Below are positions 36,352-45,788 of a stretch of DNA of 46,508 bases, piece after piece. A program made the translations under genes and the position numbers. How positions within the stretch are numbered: the first letter of the stretch is position 1; every line of letters begins with the position of its first letter. The notes beneath the pieces are model-generated. The model was not told the DNA's origin. It saw only the letters and a list, made by a program, of their open reading frames with translations, and ran no database searches. The DNA comes from an uncultured Cellvibrio sp. (GTDB lineage: Bacteria > Pseudomonadota > Gammaproteobacteria > Pseudomonadales > Cellvibrionaceae), in NCBI GenBank assembly GCA_937958105.1, contig CALFXJ010000029.1, positions 1 through 46,508 on the forward strand. The letters are read 5' to 3'.

Positions 36352-36705
36352 GTGCAGGCGACCCTAACCACCATCGGCCTTTTGCTGTGCAGCAACGTGT
36401 TTATGACCTTTGCCTGGTATGCGCATCTCAAGGAGCTCAACCAGAAACCCTGGATCATCGCAGCGCTGGTAAGCTGGGGCATAGCCCTGTTTGAATATCT
36501 ACTGCAGGTACCCGCCAACCGCGTGGGCTACACCGTTATGAGCGTTGGACAGCTGAAGATCCTGCAGGAAGTCATCACCCTGAGCGTGTTCGTGCCCTTC
36601 GCGATCTATTACATGAAAGAACCACTGAAACTGGACTACCTCTGGGCCGGCCTGTGCCTGCTGGGCGCCGTGTTCTTTATGTTCCGGGACAAGATCATGA
36701 GCTAG
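36352..36705 (+). CDS. DUF486-family small membrane protein (DMT superfamily-like)
   Basis: The 117-residue protein has four hydrophobic segments. The FAWYAHL start region, the N-R-V-GY core (VPANRVGY) and QLKILQEVITL followed by FAIYYMKEPL are characteristic of DUF486 proteins. These look like half-size relatives of the drug/metabolite transporter fold. The start is GTG at 36352 with GAGG upstream. Substrate unknown. Confidence 0.85.
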   Translation: MQATLTTIGLLLCSNVFMTFAWYAHLKELNQKPWIIAALVSWGIALFEYLLQVPANRVGYTVMSVGQLKILQEVITLSVFVPFAIYYMKEPLKLDYLWAGLCLLGAVFFMFRDKIMS

Positions 36706-36817
36706 CGGGTGAGCACGGTGATCTGCGCACTGCAACACCGTATACCGGATCAACATTGCCCGCACGCGCACTGCAAGGTCGGATTACCATTGCCCAATGC
36801 TCACCGTCCCACCGTAG

Positions 36818-36852
36818 GTCGGATTAGCGTTGCCCGCAACGCGTAATCCGAC
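36818..36852. repeat. REP palindrome with extended stem
   Basis: GTCGGATTAGCGTTG (36818-36832) pairs with CAACGCGTAATCCGAC (36837-36852) apart from one unpaired base, giving a longer stem than other copies. It lies between the DUF486 and MATE genes, which converge. A degenerate left half, GGTCGGATTA, is also visible at 36777-36786 without its partner. Confidence 0.85.
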
Positions 36853-36901
36853 ACCCACACTCCACCAACGCAACCACCTCTTCCCTTCGCTATCTCTCCT
36901 G

Positions 36902-38260
36902 CTACCGCGTCAGATTCTTAATCCACTTTCGCGTACCAATGCGGCGGAGCACCGGCAGAAACTTCAAACCGTCTTCGAGAAACATCAGCGCATACAGGAT
37001 GACAAACCAGTAATTTCCGAAGAAGACTGCAGCGGCGTAGATAGGTAGACCAAACCCCCACATCACCACCGTATCGGTGATCAAACAAAAACGATTGTCG
37101 CCACCGGCGCGCAGCACGCCAATAATGCGGATCATGTTCAGAATTTTTACCCACACCAGCGCGCAGAAAACCCCGAGCGTGTTCATCAGCAGCGCTGTAG
37201 AAGTTTCATCCAGCTGGTTGAATACCAGCAGGATATACGGGCGCGCGAACCAGAGCGCGACGGCGAACACGATCACCAGACCCATGGTCAGGCGGTCAAA
37301 GAACCGGTAAAGCCGCCAGGCTTCTGCACCATCGTCTGCACCCAGCGCCCGCCCAACCAGTACGGCAGACGCATTGGCCAGTCCCACAAATAAGGCGAAG
37401 AACGCGCTCTCCAGCGGGACAATCACGCCCATGACTGCCAGTGCTTCCGTACCCGCGAAGCCGGTGATGATGTGATAGGCAGAGTTACCCACGGCCCAAA
37501 TCGCGTAATTGGCTACCAGGGGCAAGGCGAAGGCGCTGTAACGCAGGATATGTTCCTTGTCGATGCCACCGCGCAGCTGCGCGAAACTCAGGGCAAAACC
37601 GTGTCGAGTGAGGTACAGCCACCCCAACATAAAACCCAGCTGCATCACCCGCGCCGCCAGCGTTGCCCAGGCGGCACCCGCAACCCCCAGCGCAGGAAAG
37701 CCCCAGTGCCCAAAGATCAGGACATAGTTCAGGCCGATATTCACCACCGCCGCAACAATGCCGGCCGCCAGCGGCATGGCGGTATTGCCCAGCGCGCGCA
37801 GCGATGCTTCAAAGATGACGATCACCTGCGTCAGCAATAACACCGGCGCAGTGATCTGCAGATACTGTGCAGCCAGGGCCGCCACCTCTGGATCGGGATT
37901 GATCCAGTTCACCCAGACCGGCGCGCCGAATGCGAAGGCCAGAGTGAAGGGCAGCATCACGATCATGCCGACGAACAGGGTCACCGATACCGTCCGCTGA
38001 CAGCTGGCAAAATCCTTTGCGCCCGTGTACTGAGCCACCAGCACGCTGCATCCGGTGGCCAGACCGCTCATCAACACCAGCAACAGGAAATGAATCTTCG
38101 CCGCCAGCCCTACGGCGGCAATAGCCTGGGGACCAAGGCTGCCCACCATGATGACGTCGGCCATGCCGAGCATGGATTGCAACAGCATCTGCGCGGCCAC
38201 GGGAACAGCGAGCACCAGCACGCTGAGCCAGAAAGATTTTGGGGTTTTAGGCAGGGTCAC
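36902..38260 (-). CDS. MATE-family multidrug efflux transporter
   Basis: The product is about 452 residues with 12 predicted membrane helices in two related halves (for example QMLLQSMLGMADVIMVGSLG in the first half). It resembles NorM-type exporters that extrude cationic drugs in exchange for Na+ or H+. The start is placed at the GTG at 38260, since GGAG lies 6 nt upstream; a TTG 8 codons further upstream has no ribosome-binding site. Substrate is not predictable. Confidence 0.92.
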   Translation of the reverse strand: MTLPKTPKSFWLSVLVLAVPVAAQMLLQSMLGMADVIMVGSLGPQAIAAVGLAAKIHFLLLVLMSGLATGCSVLVAQYTGAKDFASCQRTVSVTLFVGMIVMLPFTLAFAFGAPVWVNWINPDPEVAALAAQYLQITAPVLLLTQVIVIFEASLRALGNTAMPLAAGIVAAVVNIGLNYVLIFGHWGFPALGVAGAAWATLAARVMQLGFMLGWLYLTRHGFALSFAQLRGGIDKEHILRYSAFALPLVANYAIWAVGNSAYHIITGFAGTEALAVMGVIVPLESAFFALFVGLANASAVLVGRALGADDGAEAWRLYRFFDRLTMGLVIVFAVALWFARPYILLVFNQLDETSTALLMNTLGVFCALVWVKILNMIRIIGVLRAGGDNRFCLITDTVVMWGFGLPIYAAAVFFGNYWFVILYALMFLEDGLKFLPVLRRIGTRKWIKNLTR

Positions 38261-38363
38261 AACGACTCCGGAGACGGAAGACAAAGCAGAAGAAGAAAGC
38301 GTCGCGCCTATTATAGAGGCTGGAATAACAGGCGCTGAGGGATTTCAGGAAAGGATCCGAAAT

Positions 38364-39629
38364 TTACACTTCTTTAGCGGGACCAACCCCAGGCTCGCCT
38401 CCATGTCTGTCCGTCACATGCTGCACCACGAGGCTACCCACCATGTCGCCCTCGACGTTGACGGAGGTACGCACGGTATCGAGCAGGCGGTCGATGGGTA
38501 ACAGGATGGCGACAGCTTCTGCCGGCAGGCCGACGGACTGCAGCACCATGATCATGGTGACCATGCCGGCACTGGGAATTCCCGGCGCGCCCATGGACGC
38601 GATCATGGCCGTGAAGAAGATAACCACCTGCTGGGCAAGAGTAAGATCAACCCCTACCAGGTTCGCCACAAACAACGCAGCGGCAGCCTCATAAAGAGCG
38701 GTGCCATCCATGTTTACCGTTGCACCCAGGGGTATCACAAACCCTGCTACATCGCGCCGGACGTGGAGCTGCTCTTGTGCGCAGCGCAAGGTCACCGGCA
38801 AGGCCGCCGTACTGGAGCTGGTGGCAAAGGCGGTCACCAGCGCGTCGCGGGCACCACGCAGAAACCAGAGCGGCGACTTGCGGGTGACGAGATACAGAAT
38901 CAGCGGCAGGACTACCAGGCCATGCACGAGAGTTGTACCGAAGATCAGCACGATAAAACCGCCGACCGTCGTCAGCAAGGCCACATCCTGCGTACCCACC
39001 AGCTTGATCAGCAGCGCCAGGATACCCAGGGGTGCGAGGACCATGATCCAGCTGACGATCCGCATGATCAGTTCAAGAAATTCCTGCAGCAAGGTCAGAA
39101 TATTGCGATAGCGCTCCCCACCGATTACCAGCGCAATGCCGATAAACAGCGCGAAGATAACTACCGGTAAAACTTTTCCCTCAGCGAGCGCTGCAAAAGG
39201 ATTTACAAATAGATTACGAAAGAAGTGCAGAAAAAATTCCGGCATGGTCAATTGAGCCGCCTGAAAATTCTCCATCGCATCCTGAAACAGCGAAATCTCC
39301 AGCCCTGCACCGGGTTTGAACAGGTTGGCAGCGGTCAGTGCCAGCAACATGGCACAACTGGTGGACACAACAAAAAAGCCCAGAGTCGTCATCCATACGC
39401 GATGTACCTGACGATGTGCCTGCAAATTCGCGATGCCCACCACGATTGAGGTGAATACCAGCGGGATAAGCACCATCTTGAGCAAATCGATAAAAACACC
39501 ACCGATCACGTCGCTGGCATACAGCACCACCTCACGGGTAGCAGACACGTCGGAAAGCCCGCTCACCCACCAGCCCAACAATACGCCGAGCACGGCGGCA
39601 ATCAGGATTTGAACATTAATACCCGGCAT
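38364..39629 (-). CDS. Dicarboxylate/amino acid:cation symporter (DAACS family)
   Basis: The product is about 421 residues. The GltP/DctA-family signatures are present: serine-rich hairpin FATSSSTAALPV, GATVNMDGTALYEA with the NMDGT cation/substrate motif, and second hairpin GAPGIPSAG. It imports glutamate, aspartate, serine or C4-dicarboxylates coupled to Na+ or H+. The ATG at 39629 has AGGA 6 nt upstream and is preferred over the ATG two codons earlier. Nothing links it to the arabinan genes. Confidence 0.92.
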   Translation of the reverse strand: MPGINVQILIAAVLGVLLGWWVSGLSDVSATREVVLYASDVIGGVFIDLLKMVLIPLVFTSIVVGIANLQAHRQVHRVWMTTLGFFVVSTSCAMLLALTAANLFKPGAGLEISLFQDAMENFQAAQLTMPEFFLHFFRNLFVNPFAALAEGKVLPVVIFALFIGIALVIGGERYRNILTLLQEFLELIMRIVSWIMVLAPLGILALLIKLVGTQDVALLTTVGGFIVLIFGTTLVHGLVVLPLILYLVTRKSPLWFLRGARDALVTAFATSSSTAALPVTLRCAQEQLHVRRDVAGFVIPLGATVNMDGTALYEAAAALFVANLVGVDLTLAQQVVIFFTAMIASMGAPGIPSAGMVTMIMVLQSVGLPAEAVAILLPIDRLLDTVRTSVNVEGDMVGSLVVQHVTDRHGGEPGVGPAKEV

Positions 39630-39808
39630 AATCATTCCTGCTCACCTACACCTGCCACATTTCGTCACAATTCATCAGCTGTTTTCCTTTTTCCAGCCAC
39701 GGCTGTGCCTTTTTTGTGCGGTTAACTGATCATCGTCAAGAACAAAACTTTGCTGACTCGTTCTTCCTCGAACTCATTCGTCAATATTCGTACTAAAGGA
39801 CCACAATC

Positions 39809-40495
39809 ATGAAAAAAGCAATCGCATTATCCATGGCTCTGATCTCTTCTTCCACTCTGCCGATGGCCGTCCAGGCCAAAGACGTCAGGACCGATGTGAA
39901 ACAGGCCACCGTATTCACCACGGCCGGCATCCTCGGGGCCATCGCCGGTGGACCCGTGGGCCTGTTCGTCGGCGCGGTGGGCGGTGCGTATCTGGGAGAA
40001 CAGATTAAAAAAGCCGATCAACTCGATGATGCTCAACTGGCCCGGATGGATGCAGAAGTGACTATTTCTCATTTAAGCAGCGAACTGATGGATCGCGACA
40101 CAGCACTGGAACAGCTGCAACAACAAACCTTCGACCAGCTGCAACTGCAGGTTCTTTTTCTCACCGGCTCCGACAGCCTCACCGCTCAGGGTGAAAAACA
40201 GCTGCAGATTCTCGCTGATTTTCTCAACAATCACCAACACCTGAATGTTCATCTCCATGGTTACGCTGATCCGCGCGGGACCGAAGACTACAACGAGGTT
40301 CTGTCCCACTACCGCGCCATTTCGGTGAAGGAAGCGTTAGCGATGGCCGGCGTGGATGATACGCGGATCAGTGTGACAGCCCACGGTGCCAACCGCGCAA
40401 AAACAGAATTGGATAATGCTGACACCTACGCATTGGAGCGACGTGTGGATATCGAGATCATCAATCCACAGCCCAGCATTCTGTCGATGCAATAA
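39809..40495 (+). CDS. OmpA-family periplasmic/envelope protein with glycine-zipper segment
   Basis: The 228-residue protein has a signal peptide (about 1-23) and a hydrophobic Gly-rich segment (about 37-64, AGGPVGLFVGAVGGAYLG) of glycine-zipper type. A short coiled region (about 75-110) precedes a C-terminal OmpA-like peptidoglycan-binding domain (about 110-215). Its diagnostic Asp (GYADPRG) and Arg (HYRAISV) contact the peptide stem in relatives. The layout recalls PdsO-type proteins linked to dedicated sortase systems, but no sortase or PdsR/PdsS gene is near. It anchors the envelope to the cell wall or has a related role. AAGGA precedes the ATG. Confidence 0.85.
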   Translation: MKKAIALSMALISSSTLPMAVQAKDVRTDVKQATVFTTAGILGAIAGGPVGLFVGAVGGAYLGEQIKKADQLDDAQLARMDAEVTISHLSSELMDRDTALEQLQQQTFDQLQLQVLFLTGSDSLTAQGEKQLQILADFLNNHQHLNVHLHGYADPRGTEDYNEVLSHYRAISVKEALAMAGVDDTRISVTAHGANRAKTELDNADTYALERRVDIEIINPQPSILSMQ

Positions 40496-40577
40496 GCCTT
40501 TTCGGCCGCAGCTGCCCCGCTGCGGTGGATGAACGGTATGGATGCCCTGTACAAGGACGTGCTGCCCAATCAAGCCT

Positions 40578-40601
40578 GGCCCGCTCATGCGGGCCCTTTT
40601 T
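40578..40601 (+). terminator. Intrinsic terminator after the OmpA-like gene
   Basis: GGCCCGC (40578-40584) and GCGGGCC (40589-40595) form a 7-bp stem with a TCAT loop, followed by CTTTTT, 83 nt beyond the OmpA-like stop codon. It lies between that gene and the convergent YihY-family gene. Confidence 0.88.
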
Positions 40602-40611
40602 GCTGAACGAA

Positions 40612-41559
40612 TTATTTTTCCTGCTCTGAATCTTCGCCCGTTACATCCTCATCAGGAGGTGTCGTATGGGGCGCAGTGGATACCGCAAATTCCGAGGGCT
40701 TGATCCGGTGACCGTAACGGTTGGCATAAACCCGGGTAAATTCTGCCCCGAAAAACAAAATCATACCGGCATAGGATACCCACAGCATGATCAGGATGAT
40801 GCTGCCCGCCGCTCCATAAGCCGAACTGGGATCGCTGTAGGCAAAGTAAAGCCCGAGGGCAAATTTAGCGAGCACAAACAGCAGCGCTGTCACCAGCGCA
40901 CCGACCCAGACATCGCGCCATTCAATCTCTGCATCCGGCAGAAATTTATAGATTGCTGCAAACAGTAAGGTGATGACACTGAGCGATATGGTGAGATCAA
41001 GCAGGCGAAACACAATCTTCAATGATTCGGAAAAATATTCCACCATCCAGTTACTCATCACGCTTAACAGGGTCGACAGCACCAGTGAAACCAGCAAGAG
41101 AAAACCCACCACCAGAATCAGCCCGAAGGAAAACAGCCGGTCCATGATCAGTTTCAGCAGTTTGCGTTTGGGCTGCGGCTTGACTTCCCACATCAGATTG
41201 AGCGTCTGCTGCAACTGATAAAACACACCCGTTGCACCAAATAACAATGTCGCCACACTGATGACAGATGACAGGGTAAAGCCACTGCTCTGGCTGGCTT
41301 TTTCAACAATTGCCTGCACATCACTCGCTGCTTTGCTGCCCACCAGCGCGCGGATCTGATAAGTGATTTCATCGCTGACCGCCTGCTGCTCAAAGAAATA
41401 ACCCGCCAGGTTGATGATGATGATCAACAGTCCCGGCAGCGAAAAAATCGTGTAATAGGCGATAACGGTACTGTTTCTGAAGGGATCGCGATCAATCCAT
41501 TGGATGAACGTCGCCTTCAATAGACCGCCCATGTCTTTTGCTAGTTGAGTGACTTTCAC
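40612..41559 (-). CDS. YihY/BrkB-family inner-membrane protein
   Basis: The 315-residue protein has about six hydrophobic segments in the YihY/virulence-factor-BrkB arrangement. AYYTIFSLPGLL is near the N-terminus, LLFGATGVFYQLQQTLN is central, and AYGAAGSIILIMLWVSY with ILFFGAEFTRVYA is near the end. The C-terminal tail is acidic. Members were once called RNase BN, but they are membrane proteins of unknown transport role. The start is GTG at 41559 with AGGA upstream. Confidence 0.9.
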   Translation of the reverse strand: MKVTQLAKDMGGLLKATFIQWIDRDPFRNSTVIAYYTIFSLPGLLIIIINLAGYFFEQQAVSDEITYQIRALVGSKAASDVQAIVEKASQSSGFTLSSVISVATLLFGATGVFYQLQQTLNLMWEVKPQPKRKLLKLIMDRLFSFGLILVVGFLLLVSLVLSTLLSVMSNWMVEYFSESLKIVFRLLDLTISLSVITLLFAAIYKFLPDAEIEWRDVWVGALVTALLFVLAKFALGLYFAYSDPSSAYGAAGSIILIMLWVSYAGMILFFGAEFTRVYANRYGHRIKPSEFAVSTAPHTTPPDEDVTGEDSEQEK

Positions 41560-41803
41560 AGATATGTCCTGGAGTAAAAAGCCCTGTAATGCGCCGGAAG
41601 ACGCTGCTATCTGATGCTGACTCTACACGGGAAGATACGTTCAGTTCCCGCAGCGGTTGAATACTTTGACACGTCTGTAAGCTGCATTTTTTATTCCACA
41701 CCGCGGAGACAGCGAAGCGCCCGCCCCGTCGCAACACAAGCGGCTAGATGCGCTGCCGGCTTGTCAGTTTTACAAGCGCAGACTGTAAAAAGAACAAGCG
41801 GGA

Positions 41804-44158
41804 TCAAGGTTCGAGGGGCACATCTCCCAGCACCTGAAACCAGCGCTCCAAGCGATAGCCCTGCTGATCAACCAGCAACAACTTGTGCCAGCCCGGTTCC
41901 AGCGAAACGCTTTGTTCATGGAAGGTGGAGGTCACGCCGAGAAAATTATCATCAATGTGCCAATAAAGATTCATCTGCGGCTGGCGATGTACCGCCTGTA
42001 ATACCGCGCGACTCCGCCGGCCATCCAGATCCACTGGAATATAGACGCGGCTGCCTTCGTGTGGATAAAGCAGATCCATCGGCTGGTCGTCGTCCACCTC
42101 GCTGCGGTCGGCAAGACAATCCTCCCGCCAGGGCGGCAGACTGCGGTAATCACTGTGATACTGCCGCCAGAAAAATTCCTGCGCCGGCGGCAGCACAAAC
42201 CAGTCTACCGATTGCATCCGGCTCACGGATTCGCAGCGGCTGTGTACGCGGAACTGTCCCGCGGCATCCAGATGGATGCGACGATGAAACGGTGTCACCT
42301 GTTCAAAGTGGCTGCCCGCAGGAATGGAAATATCCCGGGCGGCACATTGACCACCGGCAAGATAACCATCAACACGACAGACGCTCACTGTCTTCAAGGC
42401 GTGGTGTGGTGGTTCAAACCAGCTGCTCGACCCCAGGCGGTCAAACACATCAAATAAAATCGGCGCGGCAGTGGCCTGCCCGCTCAAAAAACTCGCTGCC
42501 TCACCACCAGCATTACCAGCCCAGACACCCACGGTATAACGACCGTTACTGCCTATTGCCCAGGCGTCGCGCAGACCGTAACTGGTGCCGGTTTTCCACG
42601 CGATGGTCTGGCTGCCGGAAAAATCCCGCCACAGATTTTCATGGCCGGGACGCACCACTTCGACCATCGCCTGCAGGGTCAGCCAGGCAGCGCCCTGATC
42701 CAGCACGGCTGGCTGAAACAGCGGCGTTTCATCCTGCAACAGACGCACGGCGGGCACAGCGGCGGGCGTGCGCGCATTGGCTGTCATGCGCGCATAGATG
42801 GACGTAAGCTCCCACAGCGTGCCTTCCGCACCGCCGAGGACCAGCGTCAGGCCGTAATCGTCAGCAGGGCGAAACAAGGTGGTCATCCCCATGGTCTGCA
42901 GCTGCTGGTGAAAACGACTGATGCCGTAGTCGCGCAGCATCCGCACAGCAGGTACGTTAAGCGAATGTGCCAGTGCGTAATGCGCGGGCACAGCCCCGCG
43001 ATACTGGCGATCATAATTCTGTGGTTTGTAACCGGCGAACTGGGTCGGGATATCGGACACCAGTGTGGTCGGCAGCAGCTCACCGTCCTGCAGCATCAAC
43101 CCGTATAACAGAGGCTTCAGAATACTGCCGGTGGAACGCGGCCGCTGAATAATGTCCACCTGCGGCGCATACCGGCTCTCCTGCTCCCAGGATTGGTTGC
43201 CGATGTAGGCGCGGGCGGCCATCTGTTGATGATCGATCACCAGCAGCGCAATATTGTTGACGCCTTCGCTGGCCAGGCGGCGCGAATGACGCTCGGCAAT
43301 CAGCTGCACCTGCTGCTGTAATTGTGCGTCGAGTGTGGAGTGCAACACCGCGTGATGCGGAAACTGTTTCTTCACGGTGGATAACAGATGCGGCGCATGC
43401 TGGGGTAATGGCTGGGGCTTTTCCGGCAAGGGTTCCAGCAGGGCCAGCTCAAGATCCAGCGCCGATAATTTTTCCTGTGCATGCAGGCGCTTCAATAACG
43501 CATCGCGTTTTTTCTGCAACAGGTCCCGTTGCCGACCGGGATGAATCAACGCGGGACTGTTGGGCAGAACAGCGAGCAACGCTGATTCAGCCCAGGACAA
43601 ATCTTCCGGCGCACGGCCGAAATAACGCCAGGCCGCCGCACGCAGACCAATGATGTTGCCACCAAAAGGCGCGTGGCTGGCGTAGTGAATCAAGAGTTCG
43701 TCTTTATTGAACCGCCACTCCAGCTGCAGTGCCAGCATGGCTTCAATTAACTTGCTGCTGAATGTGCGCGGCGGATCCTCGCGCAGCATCCGGGCCAGCT
43801 GCATGGTGATGGTACTGCCACCGCTGGTGACGCGGCCTTCACGCAAATTGCCCCAGGCCGCGCGGGCAATGGCAAGGGGATCAATGCCTGGGTGCTGATA
43901 ATAGCGGCGGTCTTCAAACAACAGTAACGCCTGTACATACTTTTCCGGTAATTCATCCACCGGTGCAAAACGCCATTGCTGATCGGCGGCGATAGTCGCG
44001 CCCAGCAGATGTTCATCACGATCCAGCAGCATGGTGGCATAACTGACCCGGGTCAGTTTTTCAGGCAGCGGAGCAAACTGCAGCACCAGCATGGCCACCA
44101 CAGAAACCACAGCTGCGGTAATCGCACCGCTTCTCAGACTTGCTCGCCACTTCATCAT
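41804..44158 (-). CDS. pbpC: Penicillin-binding protein 1C
   Basis: The 784-residue bifunctional peptidoglycan enzyme has an N-terminal membrane anchor (about 10-30). The GT51 glycosyltransferase domain has catalytic Glu82 (FEDRRYYQHPG) and GGSTITMQL (113-121). The transpeptidase domain carries Ser345-Ile-Leu-Lys348 (SxxK), Ser399-Leu-Asn401 (SxN) and Lys522-Thr-Gly524 (KTG). A C-terminal BiPBP_C domain ends at about 784. In many proteobacteria pbpC lies beside the alpha-2-macroglobulin gene yfhM; here the neighbours are a YihY-family gene and a divergent glycoside hydrolase, so that partner is not local. Confidence 0.95.
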   Translation of the reverse strand: MMKWRASLRSGAITAAVVSVVAMLVLQFAPLPEKLTRVSYATMLLDRDEHLLGATIAADQQWRFAPVDELPEKYVQALLLFEDRRYYQHPGIDPLAIARAAWGNLREGRVTSGGSTITMQLARMLREDPPRTFSSKLIEAMLALQLEWRFNKDELLIHYASHAPFGGNIIGLRAAAWRYFGRAPEDLSWAESALLAVLPNSPALIHPGRQRDLLQKKRDALLKRLHAQEKLSALDLELALLEPLPEKPQPLPQHAPHLLSTVKKQFPHHAVLHSTLDAQLQQQVQLIAERHSRRLASEGVNNIALLVIDHQQMAARAYIGNQSWEQESRYAPQVDIIQRPRSTGSILKPLLYGLMLQDGELLPTTLVSDIPTQFAGYKPQNYDRQYRGAVPAHYALAHSLNVPAVRMLRDYGISRFHQQLQTMGMTTLFRPADDYGLTLVLGGAEGTLWELTSIYARMTANARTPAAVPAVRLLQDETPLFQPAVLDQGAAWLTLQAMVEVVRPGHENLWRDFSGSQTIAWKTGTSYGLRDAWAIGSNGRYTVGVWAGNAGGEAASFLSGQATAAPILFDVFDRLGSSSWFEPPHHALKTVSVCRVDGYLAGGQCAARDISIPAGSHFEQVTPFHRRIHLDAAGQFRVHSRCESVSRMQSVDWFVLPPAQEFFWRQYHSDYRSLPPWREDCLADRSEVDDDQPMDLLYPHEGSRVYIPVDLDGRRSRAVLQAVHRQPQMNLYWHIDDNFLGVTSTFHEQSVSLEPGWHKLLLVDQQGYRLERWFQVLGDVPLEP

Positions 44159-44335
44159 TATCTATTCATCTTCAAAAATTCGAACTATCGGCTGCCGCAG
44201 ATAATTCCACCGCATCACTTACGCACAGGCATCTTAACGAAAATTGTTTTGAGTCGCGCCGGTTAATCGACTAACGTTCATCAGCGGGATTTCGGCTCCC
44301 GTTCATTCCCTGCTTCATAACTAGAGAAAAATATT

Positions 44336-45652
44336 ATGCGCAAGCTCCTTGTTGCTTTTGCATTGCCGGCGCTGCTGGCAGCCTGCAACCCATCAAACGA
44401 CACGCCTTCAACCACCCAGGTGGGCACATCCGGCAGCGGTCCGATTCCGGTGACGCTGAAACAGGAGGATGGTCGATATCAGATTTACCGGGGGGATCAA
44501 GCCTACTTCATTCGCGGCGCCGGTGGCACGCGCAATATTCCACTGCTTGCCGCCAGCGGTGGTAACTCGCTGCGCACCTGGAGCACCGACGATGCGGATC
44601 GCATTCTGGACGAAGCCCATGAGCACGGTCTGACCGTTATGCTGGGCCTGCGTCTGGGCCATGAGCGTCACGGCTTTGATTACAATGATGAAGCTGCCGT
44701 GGCCCGTCAGAAAGAAGCCGTGCGCGAACAGGTGTTGAAGTATAAAGATCACCCCGCGTTGCTCGTCTGGGGGCTGGGCAACGAGGTTGATCTGCTTTAT
44801 ACCAACACCAAGGTCTGGTACGCCATCGAAGATATCGCACAGATGGTGCGCGAACTGGACCCCCATCACCTGATTACCACAGTAACTGCCGGAATCGACG
44901 CGGAGAAAGCGCGCCTGATCATGGAGCGGGTGCCGAGCATTGATTATCTGAGCATCAATATTTACGGTGGACTGGAGACACTGCCACAAACCCTGAAAGA
45001 CATCGGCTGGACCGGAGCCTACGCTGTCACAGAGTGGGGTCCTACCGGTCACTGGCAGATCGCGCGGACTGACTGGGATGTTCCGATTGAGCAGACCAGT
45101 ACCGAAAAAGCCAGCGCCTATCGCGATCGCTATACCGCCGGTGTGCTCGGCGCACCGCAACAGTCCTTGGGTTCTTATGCGTTTCTCTGGGGACAGAAAC
45201 AGGAGACTACGCCCACCTGGTACGGTATGTTTCTGGAATCCGGCGAAGCCACGGAAGTCGTGGATAGCATGCAGTTTTTGTGGACCGGCGAATGGCCCGA
45301 AACGCGTGCGCCATCAATTCGCAGTTTTATCATCGACGGGAAAAGAGCAGAAGAAAGTATTTACCTGGATGCGGGAGAAACTTACATCGCCCAGCTTGAT
45401 GCGTTTCATCCGCACAGCGAAGCTTTTACAGTGCGTTGGGAATTTTTGCCGGAAAGCACCGACATCCGCGCCGGTGGCGATCCCGAAACCCGCCCGACAG
45501 CCGTTGATGGATTGATCATCAGCGACGATGGCAAAGGCCGGTTGGAATTTAAAGCACCGACCGAAGGTGGGCCATACCGATTATTTGCTTACGTCACCAA
45601 CCGCTTCAACAAAGCCGCCACCGCCAATGTACCGTTTTTTGTGCGGGATTAA
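44336..45652 (+). CDS. Clan GH-A glycoside hydrolase lipoprotein, specificity unknown
   Basis: The 438-residue protein has a lipobox LLAA-Cys17. A TIM-barrel domain (about 45-310) of GH2/GH5-like type carries the general acid/base Glu150 in WGLGNEVD and the nucleophile Glu233 in VTEWGPTG, the usual strand 4/strand 7 pair of clan GH-A. NSLRTWST near residue 80 is a common strand-2 element of this group. A small beta-sandwich-like C-terminal domain (about 330-438) follows. It is membrane- or surface-anchored. Substrate is unclear: relatives are often annotated only as GH2 TIM-barrel proteins, and mannan, glucan or other polymers are all possible. It is not clearly part of the arabinan set. Confidence 0.8.
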   Translation: MRKLLVAFALPALLAACNPSNDTPSTTQVGTSGSGPIPVTLKQEDGRYQIYRGDQAYFIRGAGGTRNIPLLAASGGNSLRTWSTDDADRILDEAHEHGLTVMLGLRLGHERHGFDYNDEAAVARQKEAVREQVLKYKDHPALLVWGLGNEVDLLYTNTKVWYAIEDIAQMVRELDPHHLITTVTAGIDAEKARLIMERVPSIDYLSINIYGGLETLPQTLKDIGWTGAYAVTEWGPTGHWQIARTDWDVPIEQTSTEKASAYRDRYTAGVLGAPQQSLGSYAFLWGQKQETTPTWYGMFLESGEATEVVDSMQFLWTGEWPETRAPSIRSFIIDGKRAEESIYLDAGETYIAQLDAFHPHSEAFTVRWEFLPESTDIRAGGDPETRPTAVDGLIISDDGKGRLEFKAPTEGGPYRLFAYVTNRFNKAATANVPFFVRD

Positions 45653-45676
45653 GTGGGAGTGTCGGCTGGCTGTGAT

Positions 45677-45706
45677 GTCGGATTACGCTGCGCTAATCCG
45701 ACCTAC
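45677..45706 (-). repeat. REP palindrome (inverted copy)
   Basis: GTCGGATTA (45677-45685) pairs with TAATCCGAC (45694-45702). The flanking CTAC at 45703-45706 shows that the copy is reversed relative to the 1-239 units, which begin with GTAG. Confidence 0.88.
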
Positions 45707-45752
45707 GGGTTCGGGTGGTGGTGCGTTAATCTGCGGGTATGAGATGAGGGAA

Positions 45753-45788
45753 GTAGGTCGGGTTAGCGGCAACGCCGCGTAACCCGAC
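45753..45788 (+). repeat. REP palindrome (direct copy, GGTTA variant)
   Basis: GTAGGTCGGGTTAGCGGC (from 45753) pairs with GCCGCGTAACCCGAC (ending 45788). The change GGATTA to GGGTTA is matched by TAATCC to TAACCC in the other arm, so the stem is kept. It faces the copy at 45677-45706. Confidence 0.88.

Noticed and set aside
41614..42807. 397-codon plus-strand open frame opposite pbpC
   Set aside because: It is Arg/Pro/Ser-rich and covers the C-terminal part of a complete pbpC. It is a shadow frame.
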